DNA of 64,000 nt from CAVSQX01 sp963730225 (GCA_963730225.1 CAVSQX010000004.1:434001-498000), one strand, 5' to 3'; positions 33,805 to 43,301 are shown, counted from the first letter of the stretch. Translations and numbers: made by a program. Notes: generated by a model not told the origin, from the sequence alone.

Positions 33805-35379
33805 ATGCCCAATCCTCTCACCGGCTTCCATCTGATCGACGGGACCTGGCGGCGGTCGAAAGGCCAGTTCGCCGCCACCAATCCCGCAACCGGGGAACGC
33901 CTTCCGACGGAATTCTGCGAAGCCGGCCAGGAGCAGGTGAACGCCGCGCTCGCCGCGGCCCGCAAAGCCGTGCGGGAAGTCGACCAGTTGGATTCACGCT
34001 GGCCCGCGGAACTTCTGCCGGCGATCGCGGCGGAAATCATGAACCTCGGCGATGCACTGCTTCAACAAGTGCAGACCGAAACCGCATTGCCGCAGGCTCG
34101 GCTCATCAGCGAACGAGCCCGCACGGTGAATCAGTTCAAATTGTTCGCTGAACTGGTGCGCGACGGCTCGTGGGTGGATGCCGTGATCGACACGGCCGAT
34201 CCGAATCGCCAGCCCGTTGCCAAGCCCGACCTTCGCCGAATGCTGCGGCCGCGCGGACCGGTGGTCGTTTTCGGTGCATCGAATTTTCCACTGGCCTTCG
34301 GCGTTTGCGGCGGCGACACCGCTTCGGCATTGGCCGCGGGGAATCCCGTCATCGTCAAGGGACATCCCGCCCATCCGGGAACATCGGAATTGCTCGCCCA
34401 GGCGGTGGCGGCCGCCTTGCGATCGCTGAAATTTCCGCCGGGACTTTTCGCGCTGCTGCAAGGACGAAGCATCGAGTTGAGCCAAATGCTGGTGCGGCAT
34501 CCCGCCGCGGCGGCGGTCGGATTCACCGGGTCAAAAAAAGCCGGCCGGGCCCTGTTCGATTTGGCCGCCGCACGGCCAAGCCCGATTCCCGTCTACGCGG
34601 AAATGGGCAGCCTGAATCCGCTGATTCTGCTGCCCGGCGCGCTTCAGCAGCGCGGGCCGCAGATCGCAAAGAATCTGGCCGATTCAATCCTCCTCGGCGG
34701 CGGGCAATTCTGCACCAAGCCGGGCGTCATTTTGCCGATCGGTGAAATGGGCGACTTCGTTCAATCGCTGGCCCGGCATCTTTCCGCTTCGCCGCCGATC
34801 ACGATGCTCAATCAGCCGTTGCGAAATTCCTTTGCCGCCAGATCCGAGGAGATTTCCGTCGCCCCGGGCATGGCGGCTCTCGCTCGTCCGCAGGCCAGCG
34901 GTTATGCGTCGATTACCCCCGGGCTTTTCCGGACGACCGCGGATAACTTCATCGCTCAGCCCGCGCTGCATGAAGAAGCGTTCGGCCCCGCGGCTTTGAT
35001 TATCCACTGCGCCGATTCTTCCCAAGCCGCGGCCGTGCTGGAAGCGATCGGCGGAAGTCTCACCGGAACGATTCACACCGGCCCCGGCGACGATCCCAAG
35101 CCGCTTCTGAAATCGCTCGAACCGCTGGTCGGCCGAATTGTTTTCGACGGATATCCCACCGGCGTGGAGGTGTGCCCGGCGATGGTGCATGGTGGTCCGT
35201 ATCCGGCGACGACCGATCCGGGTTTCACCAGCGTCGGGCCGGCCGCGATCCGCCGATTCGCCCGGATGTCGGCCTATCAGAACGTGCCCGATCCGCTGCT
35301 TCCCCCCGCGCTGCAAAACGCCAATCCGATGCGAATCATGCGCCAAGTGAATGGGCGAATTTCCAGCGACGCCCTGTAG
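33805..35379 (+). CDS. Alpha-ketoglutarate semialdehyde dehydrogenase (2,5-dioxovalerate dehydrogenase)
   Basis: The 524-residue aldehyde dehydrogenase has the catalytic Cys303 in GGGQFCTKPG and the general base Glu266 in YAEMGSLNP. The RPRGPVVVFGASNFPLAFGV segment and the SGTLTG-like cofactor region (VGFTGSKKAGRALFD) match the KGSADH branch (EC 1.2.1.26). It oxidises 2-oxoglutarate semialdehyde to 2-oxoglutarate, the last step of non-phosphorylating pentose or hexarate oxidation. The neighbours, a DHDPS-family lyase and an IlvD/EDD sugar-acid dehydratase, supply exactly such intermediates. It is convergent with them, with a 2-nt gap. Confidence 0.9.
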   Translation: MPNPLTGFHLIDGTWRRSKGQFAATNPATGERLPTEFCEAGQEQVNAALAAARKAVREVDQLDSRWPAELLPAIAAEIMNLGDALLQQVQTETALPQARLISERARTVNQFKLFAELVRDGSWVDAVIDTADPNRQPVAKPDLRRMLRPRGPVVVFGASNFPLAFGVCGGDTASALAAGNPVIVKGHPAHPGTSELLAQAVAAALRSLKFPPGLFALLQGRSIELSQMLVRHPAAAAVGFTGSKKAGRALFDLAAARPSPIPVYAEMGSLNPLILLPGALQQRGPQIAKNLADSILLGGGQFCTKPGVILPIGEMGDFVQSLARHLSASPPITMLNQPLRNSFAARSEEISVAPGMAALARPQASGYASITPGLFRTTADNFIAQPALHEEAFGPAALIIHCADSSQAAAVLEAIGGSLTGTIHTGPGDDPKPLLKSLEPLVGRIVFDGYPTGVEVCPAMVHGGPYPATTDPGFTSVGPAAIRRFARMSAYQNVPDPLLPPALQNANPMRIMRQVNGRISSDAL

Positions 35380-35381
35380 CG

Positions 35382-36302
35382 TCAGCCGATTTGCCGCTCC
35401 GCTTCCAGCAGAACGCGCACCGCTTCGCGCACGCGCGGATGATCCACCTCATCCAGATTGCTCATCAGCGGCAGCAGCGGCCCGGTGTTGGCGATGCCGG
35501 CAAATCGCACCGCTTCGTGCAGCACGCGCACCGGATTGATCGCATTGCGATGATCTTCCAGCGGCTTGCACAACATGCGAATTCGCTCCGCTTTTTTCCA
35601 ATCGCCGCCGCGGATCGCATGGAGCATGGCGACCGTCAGCTTCGGCGCAACATTCACCACGCCGGCCGTGAAACCGGGAAGTTTGAAGTCGCGCATGTGA
35701 ATGATCGCCGGCTGCTCACCGAGCCCGCTGACGATCAATTTGCGATCCACCTGTTGGCAGAGCGATCGCAGATACGGATCGTCGGCCGGATCGTGGCGCA
35801 CGATTGCATATTTGATTCCGCTGATTGTTTTGGATTCCGTCAGCCGTTTGACCTCCGGCACTTCGATGTAGCCGTCGTTCTTCAGATAGAGCAGCGCGGG
35901 AACGCCGGCCGCTTCGACGAATCGCCGAATCCCCGCTTCCACCCCCTTGCTGGTAACCGAGCCCTGGAGCGGCAGAACCATGACGGTCGGAAACTTGTGC
36001 TTCTGAAGAATCTTCGCCTGATCCATCATCGTGCCGAACATCGGACCCGCCGACGGAATCACCAGCGTCTCGGCTCCGGCCGATTGCTCAAGGCACGAAA
36101 GAACCTGATCGTATTCGCTCAGGGCGATGTGATAGAAATTCGCGTTTCCGCCGTACAGCAGCGTGCGGATTCCGCCGACTTCCAGATACCGAATCAGCTT
36201 GGCGTTTTCGTTTTCGCTGAGGGTGAAATCCGCGTTGCGGCACAGCGGCGGCACCGCCAAGACCGAACTGCTCAGACGCTGGGAAGTTAACGTGGTGATC
36301 AT
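35382..36302 (-). CDS. DHDPS/NAL-family lyase or dehydratase, probable 2-keto-3-deoxy-sugar-acid enzyme
   Basis: The 306-residue (beta/alpha)8 enzyme starts MITTLTSQRLSSSVLAVPPL after GGAGG. The Schiff-base lysine is Lys164 in ISGIKYAIVRHD. The usual GTTGE-type loop is changed to YGGNANFYH, and the YNxP region reads LLYLKNDG, so it is not a lysine-pathway DHDPS. The context with an IlvD/EDD dehydratase and a KGSADH suggests dehydration of a 2-keto-3-deoxy pentonate to ketoglutarate semialdehyde (EC 4.2.1.43-like) or an aldolase reaction on the same compound. The family is sure; the reaction is inferred. The dehydratase gene lies 13 nt upstream. Confidence 0.82.
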   Translation of the reverse strand: MITTLTSQRLSSSVLAVPPLCRNADFTLSENENAKLIRYLEVGGIRTLLYGGNANFYHIALSEYDQVLSCLEQSAGAETLVIPSAGPMFGTMMDQAKILQKHKFPTVMVLPLQGSVTSKGVEAGIRRFVEAAGVPALLYLKNDGYIEVPEVKRLTESKTISGIKYAIVRHDPADDPYLRSLCQQVDRKLIVSGLGEQPAIIHMRDFKLPGFTAGVVNVAPKLTVAMLHAIRGGDWKKAERIRMLCKPLEDHRNAINPVRVLHEAVRFAGIANTGPLLPLMSNLDEVDHPRVREAVRVLLEAERQIG

Positions 36303-36315
36303 CGGTCCTCCGAAT

Positions 36316-38055
36316 TTAGAAAATATCCGGCTCCGGCGTCGGTGCGCCGGCATGAAGAAATTTGAAGTCGCAGCCCTGATCGGCCTGCGTGCACTGGGCC
36401 GCGAACAACCAACCGTAGCCGCGCTGGGATCGATTTTCCGGCGCACGCCACTGCTTGCGGCGGGCGGCCATTTGCTCGTCCGAAATCGCCAGATGAATCT
36501 TGCGGCCCGGCACATCCAGCTCGATCCGATCGCCGTCGCGCACCAGTGCCAACGGCCCGCCCACGGCGGATTCCGGCGACACATGCAACACGCAGGCACC
36601 ATAACTCGTGCCGCTCATGCGAGCGTCGGAGATGCGAACCATGTCGCGCACGCCCTGCCGCAGAAGCTTTTTCGGAATCGGCAGCATTCCCCATTCCGGA
36701 ATTCCCGGCGCGCCCAGCGGGCCGGCGTTTTGCAGAACCAGAACCGAGTCGGCCGTAACATTCAGACTCTCATCATCGATGCGAGCTTTCAGATCCGGGT
36801 AATTGGCAAACACAACCGCCGGCCCGCTGTGGCGCAGCAACCGGGGCTCGGCGGCGGTGGGCTTGATGACGCAGCCGTTGGGCGCCAGATTTCCCCGCAG
36901 CACAAACGTCGCCCCCGCCGACGCCAACGGCCGATCCAACGGCAAAATCACCCGATCGTTGTGCACGGCGGCATCGTGGATGTTCTGCCCGATCGTTTTT
37001 CCGTTGACCGTTTTGCATTCAAGATCGAGCAAGGATTCGATTCGCTTGAGCAGCGCCGGCAATCCACCGGCGTCGTAAAAATCCTCCATGAGAAACTCCC
37101 CCGACGGCCGCAAGTTGGCCAGCACCGGGGTGCGCTGCGAAATCTGATCGAACTTTTCCATCGGCAGCCGGATGCCCGCCCGACCGGCCATAGCGATGAG
37201 ATGAATGATGGCGTTGGTGGAACCGCCGATGGCCATATCCACGGTGACCGCATTGTCGAACGCCGCGGGAGTGAGAAGGTCCGACGGCTTCAGATCCTCG
37301 AAAACCATCTCGACGATCCGCCGACCGCTGGCATCGGCCATCCGCTCGTGTGCCGAGTGAACGGCGGGAATGGACGACGCCCCCGGCAATGTCAGCCCAA
37401 GCGTTTCGGCGATGGCCGTCATCGTGGAGGCCGTTCCCATCGTCATGCAGTGTCCTGCGGATCGGGCGATGCCTTCCTCGATGCCGCGCCAGGCGCAGTC
37501 GTCGAGATTCCCGGCACATCGCTCGGCCCAGTATTTCCAGGCGTCGGTGCCGCTGCCCAGAGTTGTGCCGTTGTAATTTCCCTTGAGCATCGGCCCGGCG
37601 GGAACGAAAATCGCCGGCAAATTGGCCGATGTCGCGCCCATGATCAGCGCCGGGGTCGTCTTGTCGCACCCGCCCAGCAAGACCGCACCGTCGATCGGCT
37701 GCGAACGCAGAACTTCCTCCACTTCCATCGCCAGCAGATTGCGATACAGCATCGCCGACGGCTTCATGAATGTTTCCGACAGGCTCAGCACGGGAATCTC
37801 GACGGGGAACCCGCCCGCCTGCCAGACGCCGCGCTTGATCTGCTCGACACGCTGGGGAAAGTGCGTGTGGCAGTTATTCAGGTCGCTCCAGGTGCTGAGG
37901 ATGGCGATGACGGGCTTGCCGCGGTAATCCTCATCGGCGTAACCCAACTGCTTGATGCGGCTGCGGTGGCCGAAGCTGCGCAGATCGTCGGCGGCGAACC
38001 ACCGCGCGCTGCGAAGCGGTCGGGATGTGTTGCGCGGCGTTGTCGGCTGCGGCAT
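36316..38055 (-). CDS. IlvD/EDD-family sugar-acid dehydratase (L-arabinonate / D-xylonate type)
   Basis: The 579-residue Fe-S dehydratase has cluster and Mg2+ motifs STWSDLNNCHTHF, VLLGGCDKTTPALIMG and AGHCMTMGTASTM, the AIGGSTNAIIHL loop and the C-terminal SDARMSGTSYGACVLHV catalytic region. The length, the N-terminal RSARWFAADDLRSFGHRSR and the context point to pentonate or hexonate dehydratases rather than branched-chain dihydroxy-acid dehydratase. The reaction is an aldonate to its 2-keto-3-deoxy acid. It sits upstream of the DHDPS-like gene and is divergent from a GntP permease by 60 nt. Confidence 0.92.
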   Translation of the reverse strand: MPQPTTPRNTSRPLRSARWFAADDLRSFGHRSRIKQLGYADEDYRGKPVIAILSTWSDLNNCHTHFPQRVEQIKRGVWQAGGFPVEIPVLSLSETFMKPSAMLYRNLLAMEVEEVLRSQPIDGAVLLGGCDKTTPALIMGATSANLPAIFVPAGPMLKGNYNGTTLGSGTDAWKYWAERCAGNLDDCAWRGIEEGIARSAGHCMTMGTASTMTAIAETLGLTLPGASSIPAVHSAHERMADASGRRIVEMVFEDLKPSDLLTPAAFDNAVTVDMAIGGSTNAIIHLIAMAGRAGIRLPMEKFDQISQRTPVLANLRPSGEFLMEDFYDAGGLPALLKRIESLLDLECKTVNGKTIGQNIHDAAVHNDRVILPLDRPLASAGATFVLRGNLAPNGCVIKPTAAEPRLLRHSGPAVVFANYPDLKARIDDESLNVTADSVLVLQNAGPLGAPGIPEWGMLPIPKKLLRQGVRDMVRISDARMSGTSYGACVLHVSPESAVGGPLALVRDGDRIELDVPGRKIHLAISDEQMAARRKQWRAPENRSQRGYGWLFAAQCTQADQGCDFKFLHAGAPTPEPDIF

Positions 38056-38115
38056 TCTTGGTGACCCGGTAAAGCCCCGCTATTATAACGCCGCCGTCGC
38101 CCGGCAGAACATCGA

Positions 38116-39588
38116 ATGAACCCATTGTGGATCCTGCTGATCGGAATGGCGGTTGTGATCGGCGGAATCCTGCTGCTGCGGCTGCACGCATTTCTTGCGC
38201 TCATCGCCGCCGCATTGGTCGTCGCCCTGCTGACGCCCAGGACGGACATTTATCATTTCGCGCTGCGATCCGCCGCCGCCGCGGTCCCGGCTCAGCATGG
38301 CAATCTCGTTACGCTGCATCTTCCCGATGGCACGACGCTTCTGGTCACGCCCGAGGCTGAAACGGCTGCACGGGAGGCGGCGCGGGAAACGATCGGGCAG
38401 CGCATCGCCGAGGGATTTGGCAAAACCGCGGAGGAGATCGGCATTCTGATTGCCATGGCCGCGATCGTCGGTCGCGCGCTGATGGAAAGCGGCGCAGCCG
38501 AGCGGATCGTCAACAGTTGCCGCCGATTGCTGGGCGATCGGCATGCCGCCCTGGCGTTTCTCATCAGCGGTTTCGTGCTGGCCGCCCTGGTCCTTTCCGA
38601 TACGACATTTTATCTGCTCATTCCATTGGCCCAGGTGATGCGCGTGCGCAGCGGGCGGGATTACACGTTGTACGTGCTGGCCATTGTCGCCGGCGCAACG
38701 ATGACTCACTCGCTGGTGCCGCCGGCCGCCGGGCCGGTTTTCGTCGCGGCGGAATTGCACGTCGATCTGCTGACGATGATCGTGGCCGGAGCGGCCATCG
38801 GTTCGATCGCTTCGGCGTCGGGGTATCTGTACGCCCTTTGGGCCAATCGAAAATGGAACATCCCGTTGCGAGCGGCGTTGGGCGCGTCGCAACAGGAGTT
38901 GTTGGAAAACGCCAATCGAGATGAATCATCGCTGCCGCCGCTGTGGCTTTCGTTGACGCCGATTCTACTTCCGGTCTTTCTGATCGGCGCTGCGGCGGTG
39001 GCCAAATCCTACGGCGCATCGGCCCGTTGGGCGGCGGCGTTGCAAACACTGGGGGAGAAAAACGTCGCGCTGACGATCGCAGCGGCGATCGGATTGCTGA
39101 TGGTCTCGCGCAGAAAAACCAAATCCGTGGTCGCCGAAGGCATCGCCAGCGCGGCGGTGATGATTCTCATCATTTCCGCCGGCGGCGCTTTCGGTTACAC
39201 GCTTCGCCAAACCGACATCGCCACGATGATCAAGGAGATGCTGCCGGTTTCGAAGCTGGCGCTGATTCCGCTTTCGTTTCTGGTTGCATCCACGATTCGC
39301 ACCGCGCAGGGGTCGGCGATCGTGGCGATGATCACGGCGGTTGGAATTGTCAGTCCGATCGCGGCCGCCGGCGGATTGGGATTCAGTCCGGTTTATCTGG
39401 CGCTGGCGATCGGCTGCGGCTCCAAGCCGATCGCATGGATGAACGACGCGGGTTTTTGGATCATCGGAAAAACATCGGGCTTCACCGAGGCCGAAACGCT
39501 GAAAACGGCGACCGTGTTGATGGCGATCATGGGCGTCGTCGGATTATTGGCGACGATGCTGGCGGCGTGGTTGATGCCGATGGTGTGA
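38116..39588 (+). CDS. GntP-family sugar-acid permease
   Basis: The 490-residue inner-membrane transporter has about 12-14 hydrophobic helices and the family signatures GILIAMAAIVGRALMESGAA, THSLVPPAAGPVFVAAELHV and RTAQGSAIVAMITAVGIVSP. GntP permeases import gluconate and related aldonates with protons. The divergent location beside the dehydratase gene implies uptake of the acid that this pathway degrades. A region rich in charged residues (about 75-90) lies in an early loop. Confidence 0.9.
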   Translation: MNPLWILLIGMAVVIGGILLLRLHAFLALIAAALVVALLTPRTDIYHFALRSAAAAVPAQHGNLVTLHLPDGTTLLVTPEAETAAREAARETIGQRIAEGFGKTAEEIGILIAMAAIVGRALMESGAAERIVNSCRRLLGDRHAALAFLISGFVLAALVLSDTTFYLLIPLAQVMRVRSGRDYTLYVLAIVAGATMTHSLVPPAAGPVFVAAELHVDLLTMIVAGAAIGSIASASGYLYALWANRKWNIPLRAALGASQQELLENANRDESSLPPLWLSLTPILLPVFLIGAAAVAKSYGASARWAAALQTLGEKNVALTIAAAIGLLMVSRRKTKSVVAEGIASAAVMILIISAGGAFGYTLRQTDIATMIKEMLPVSKLALIPLSFLVASTIRTAQGSAIVAMITAVGIVSPIAAAGGLGFSPVYLALAIGCGSKPIAWMNDAGFWIIGKTSGFTEAETLKTATVLMAIMGVVGLLATMLAAWLMPMV

Positions 39589-39620
39589 AAAATATTGGAG
39601 CGCTGCCGGAAATATTTTTC
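39587..39620 (+). terminator. Terminator-like hairpin after the permease gene
   Basis: Stem GAAAAATATT (39587-39596) and AATATTTTTC (39611-39620) is perfect over 10 bp and begins at the stop codon of the permease gene. The 3' arm contains TTTTT. The stem is AT-rich, so it could act in both directions. The remaining DNA to 39858 shows no gene. Confidence 0.5.
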
Positions 39621-39858
39621 GGCGCGTCCGCGCGGGAACAAAAGGTTCATTATTCTTAGCCGTGGCCGGCATCGAAGGCAAGCGGCTTATGTTCTATCAG
39701 CCCACCACGAACGCTTGAAGGGATTGGCCGATTAGACCGCAATTCTTGGCGGTGCGCGGAAAGCGCAAGCGGAAACTTCGGACGATTCGATTGCGGATTC
39801 TGCCGACAAAGCGTGCCGCCCGATGGCGGCAAATGACATTCCACGAAATTGGCTTGCT

Positions 39859-40437
39859 CTAATCGCCGTCGCGCGGAGCCAGGTCTTTGAGTTTCTGATC
39901 GACTTCGGCCGCCTGAGCTTTAAGAACCAGATACACGCCAGAAGTTATTTCCAGAAAGAGCACGCCCAGCGAAAATCCAACAAAGTAAATTGTCACACTG
40001 CAAAACCACTTGATGAAAAGCGGCAAAGTCGGAGCCTGTAGTATTAACAGCGGAAGCAACGATCCAACAGTCAGGACAACGGACCAACTGATCGAACTGT
40101 AGAGCGCGACGCTAGTCTGATGGCGTGCGACCTGGTGCTTCCAAGCGGCATATTGTGCCTCGCTGTATCGCGTGCTTTGGATTCCGGTCCCGACGATGTA
40201 CTGAACGACCGGCAGCATCGCCACCATCACGGTGGCGATGATCGCCATGATCGTCAGAATCGCCATTTGGTAGGCGTCGGAAATAACGTGGTGTCGCCAA
40301 GATAAAAAAAGCGCAAGGGCGAGCGGCAAGCAAATGCTTTGAACGAACCGGCTCCAGCCGAAACGTCTGCCTTGTCCAAATTTGAATGGATGGAAGTAAT
40401 CGAAAACGATCGGCGTGATGTCGATATCAGTTGCCAT
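39859..40437 (-). CDS. Four-helix membrane protein of unknown function
   Basis: The 192-residue protein starts MATDIDITPIVFDYFHPFKF and has four hydrophobic helices in two pairs (FVQSICLPLALALFLSW, AILTIMAIIATVMVAMLPVV, ISWSVVLTVGSLLPLLIL, IYFVGFSLGVLFLEITSGVY) with charged loops and a short cytoplasmic tail. The family is not recognised. The gene overlaps by 11 nt the 3' end of an upstream gene on the same strand, so the two form a translationally coupled pair. The pair sits in an IS-bounded accessory segment, with lower GC than the neighbouring metabolic genes. A membrane effector role is only a suggestion. Confidence 0.65.
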   Translation of the reverse strand: MATDIDITPIVFDYFHPFKFGQGRRFGWSRFVQSICLPLALALFLSWRHHVISDAYQMAILTIMAIIATVMVAMLPVVQYIVGTGIQSTRYSEAQYAAWKHQVARHQTSVALYSSISWSVVLTVGSLLPLLILQAPTLPLFIKWFCSVTIYFVGFSLGVLFLEITSGVYLVLKAQAAEVDQKLKDLAPRDGD

Positions 40438-41379
40438 CGTCACTGGTGTTGACCTTCCTCATCAATGACTTGCACCACTCTTTGGCGAGCCGATCAATGG
40501 ACTCGAATACGGGATGGTTGTCGCCATCAAGTTTCACGTCACCAGACAGGTCATATTGTACGCCGATTTCCTGTGGATGCATGATCCGAAATAATCTTGT
40601 TTTGCCATCCATCTCAATCGAGAATGTTACCTCTTCTGGATTCTCCAGTCCGTATACTTCAACAAGATCGCTCGCGTTTTTTGTTCGGCGAAAGACGCTG
40701 GCGGCGGTTTGAAGTGCTGCGGCCGCGAACCCATGTCTTCGGCTGAAGGTTATGGCCATCTTAGTTCCGACCGGCGGACGTTGGCCATTTATTTTTGATT
40801 GTTTTATGGCATCGCGCGGATCGGTCGCTTCGGCGTGATGAATGACCGAAATTTCGTCCACTTCTCCGTGTGTCAGGTAAGCGTTCAAAAGATCGTTGTC
40901 GGTGAGCGTTGCGAAGCGAGCCGTGAATCCAAGGGCGGCGAAATGCCTTTTGAAATCAGATGCAATCTCGCTTTTGATTCCTTGCGCCCGATTCGTTGCA
41001 GGGCAAGAACCGCAGTGGTCGCTCCGTCCGGAATATGGATTCGGAAATAGAACGGCGGCATATCCGCTTCCCTCGTCGTCTTCTGGTGGGTGGTTTCACC
41101 GGTCGCAACATTGATGATCGGATTCGCCCTTCCGTATTCTCCGGATTCCATGATGCCCGCAAAACTGCACTTTTTCTCATTGACAACAAGCCGCTTTAGC
41201 CTAAATGCCCGCGAAATATTTTCCTCCGTGAATATTTTGTTCTTTCGATCGAGCAAGAAACGGTGCAGAATTTCCCATGCGTCCGCGTCTCCGTTTCTCG
41301 CCATCGTTACCCAATCAACTTCATGCGAATGCCGCTTGCGAAGCCGAAGCGTGTACGCCGACAGTCCTATGGAAGCCAT
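40427..41379 (-). pseudogene. Unknown soluble protein, partner of the membrane protein, frame interrupted
   Basis: The first part starts MASIGLSAYTLRLRKRHSHE with GGGAG 9 nt upstream and reads through MPPFYFRIHIPDGATTAVLA. At about 40999 the protein-like signal moves to another frame: ATNRAQGIKSEIASDFKRHF, ATLTDNDLLNAYLTHGEVDE, and on to VNTSDDGN at 40427. Restoring one nucleotide gives a continuous protein of about 317 residues. A TTGA overlap at 40885-40888 could instead join two separate proteins, but the clean continuity of frame three upstream of that TTG argues for a frameshift. I do not recognise the family. Confidence 0.62.
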
Positions 41380-41565
41380 CCGGCAGTCTCCCAAAATGCC
41401 GGACTTGAAAGCGGGGTTGTGTACAGATATGGTCCCAGCCGCCGAATCCCCGGCAGGGTTCGGCCCCTCGCCCAAGACGCGCCAACGTCTGGGGCGTTTT
41501 TCTTCTGGCCGGAATGCTATCCCAATTTTGCTGGCTCGCAACTGCGCCGGTGGTATATTGCGTCG

Positions 41566-41721
41566 ATGGCAACCAAACCCCGGAAACCCCGCACCGCCCT
41601 TTCGCTTGGCCCCGACACCGATCAAGCCGTCAAGCGGATGTTCAGCCTGTCGCCGCAAGAGTCCCGCCGGATCATCGCGGAAACTTCGCCAGCACCGAAG
41701 GGGAAGCCGAAGCGCAAGTAG
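41566..41721 (+). CDS. Small basic hypothetical protein
   Basis: The 51-residue protein starts MATKPRKPRTALSLGPDTDQ and ends KGKPKRK. It has a basic N-terminus and tail and the middle motif AVKRMFSLSPQESRRIIAET, which resembles a short helix-forming region. TATATT lies at 41554-41559, so close to the ATG that the transcript could be leaderless. It is divergent from the frameshifted gene by 186 nt. It may be a DNA-binding antitoxin-like peptide, or not a gene; evidence is limited to codon-like composition. Confidence 0.4.
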   Translation: MATKPRKPRTALSLGPDTDQAVKRMFSLSPQESRRIIAETSPAPKGKPKRK

Positions 41722-42221
41722 CCAGCCGGGCCATCTGCTACGGGCCGGGGCATATTACGTCAAGTGAATAATCCGAAAGGTTACACTTTTTCAATTGGAA
41801 AATCCCGCTTTTTTCGCCCTATGTCGTTTATTTACAGGCATTTATATTTGACACGCCGGGGGGTGGCGCTTTTGGAAAGTGTATACCGAGCCGAGCCCGC
41901 CACCGGCCTTGCGCCGAGGCCGAACCGATTGTCCACCGGCCCGTTGATCCTCGATGGGCCGCCGGCAGCTGCCCGCCTTGCCAGCGGCGAGTTTGTCGAA
42001 CCCGCCGTTGACAATGGATTCCATGGGAACCTCCAAGGTCCGTTCCATGTCGCCAGATCAGTTCATCGGCGCGGAGATGGGGTTGGCGGCGCACTTACGG
42101 TAGACTGGGTGCGGCCGATCGGGTGAATCTGGAGGTAATCGTCGTCGCCCGAAAACTCACTTATTCGGCACCGTCCCGGTTGTATATCCTGCGCAAAACC
42201 GGCTGCGTCAGTGATATTCTT
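41722..42221. other. Region without a supportable gene
   Basis: About 500 nt between the small basic gene and the second IS. Short open frames exist on both strands (for example 41764-42126 plus, 41842-42048 minus), but none has a ribosome site or a recognisable product, and they overlap each other. An AT-rich patch lies at about 41760-41860 (TTTATATTTGACA near 41840), the rest is GC-rich. Confidence 0.5.
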
Positions 42222-42228
42222 GAATGTC

Positions 42229-43301
42229 AGGCTCTGTCTCAATCCTCCCGATGTTCGGCGGCATGTTGGGTAGCGCCGATGTCGGCGAACTGGCTACAAG
42301 ATGCGGGATGCAGACCTGTCAATCGCCACGGACGGTGATACGTGTAGCCTATCATCTCGCGCACGGCTTGCTTCCCGAACATTCCTGCAAGTTCTCTCGT
42401 CACGATTTTACGCTCGGCCAATTGTTCGCCTGTCTGGTGGTGCGCGAATTCTTTGGCTTGAGCTATCGGCGAACCGAGGCGTTGTTGGCCGATGCGCCGC
42501 AGTGGCTCGCGGAGATCGGTCTGAGCAAAGCGCCGGATCACAACACACTGTGGCGTGCGTTTGACGCGCTGATCACCAGCCGGCGTTGTCAGGGAATGCT
42601 CGATCGGCTGGCCGAACTGTTTGCCGGGGCCGGTTTGTTGAGCGTGCGCCGCAAACCGCTGGCGATGGACAGCACCTGCTTTGAGCAGCGTCATCGTTCT
42701 GCGCACTACGACCGCCGCTGTCGCCACATGGCGCTGAAACCGCGCGGCCGTAGCGTGAAAAAGCCGGGGAAATGGGGTAAAAGCGTCAACCTGCTGCGAT
42801 CGGCGAGTCTGCGTCGCATGCCCAAGCTCGCACTGGCGGTCGACAGCGGATGTCATCTGATCCTCTCGGCCAGGGTGCACATCGGCAACGGTTCGGACGC
42901 TGTGGACTTTGACGATCTGCTCACTCAGGCCACGCGGCGAGCGAAGGTGGCGGTGGTCGTCGCCGACGCCGGCTACGACAGCGAAGCCAATCACCACCGG
43001 GCGCGTGAAGATCTGGGCGTGCGATCGATCATCCCGCCGGGCATCGGCCGCCCGACGAGCAAATTGCCGACGGGCCGATGGAGACGACACATGGCCAAAC
43101 GATTCAAACGCAAGGCGGATCAGAAGCAGTACAGCCAACGCGCCCAGAGCGAGACGGTTCACAGCATGATCAAACGCAACCTGGGCTCGGCTCTGCGTTC
43201 ACGCACTCCCGAACGCCGCAAAAAGGAAATGTTGTGGCGTGTGCTGACGCACAACATCATGCTCGCCTGCGCGGAAGAAACGGAGGATTGAGACAGAGCC
43301 T
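42229..43301 (+). mobile_element. IS element copy 2 (IS5-like DDE type), 1073 bp
   Basis: The terminal repeat AGGCTCTGTCTCAATCCTCC at 42229-42248 has its exact complement at 43282-43301. GAATGTC flanks the element at 42222-42228 and 43302-43308, again with one more matching T. The body is the same as copy 1 except for three extra nucleotides and very few substitutions near the transposase start, plus an odd silent change. Both copies are inserted at the same position of the same short repeat (R-ATGTCACCTTTTC). Confidence 0.93.
42251..43291 (+). CDS. IS5-like DDE transposase, copy 2, intact
   Basis: The 346-residue DDE transposase starts MFGGMLGSADVGELATRCGM. The N-terminal part reads VAYHLAHGLLPEHSCKFSRH and DFTLGQLFACLVVREFFGLS, the normal start of this transposase group. 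The catalytic core contains LAMDSTCFEQ, VVVADAGYDSEAN and AQSETVHSMIKRNLGS. It fills the element and ends 10 nt before the right end of the IS. An in-frame ATG at 42224 lies outside the element and is not used as start here. This copy looks functional and may supply transposase to copy 1. Confidence 0.92.
   Translation: MFGGMLGSADVGELATRCGMQTCQSPRTVIRVAYHLAHGLLPEHSCKFSRHDFTLGQLFACLVVREFFGLSYRRTEALLADAPQWLAEIGLSKAPDHNTLWRAFDALITSRRCQGMLDRLAELFAGAGLLSVRRKPLAMDSTCFEQRHRSAHYDRRCRHMALKPRGRSVKKPGKWGKSVNLLRSASLRRMPKLALAVDSGCHLILSARVHIGNGSDAVDFDDLLTQATRRAKVAVVVADAGYDSEANHHRAREDLGVRSIIPPGIGRPTSKLPTGRWRRHMAKRFKRKADQKQYSQRAQSETVHSMIKRNLGSALRSRTPERRKKEMLWRVLTHNIMLACAEETED

Noticed and set aside
41764..42126. 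Open frame of 120 codons upstream of the second IS
   Set aside because: No ribosome site or recognisable product, and competing frames on the other strand; left as unannotated DNA.
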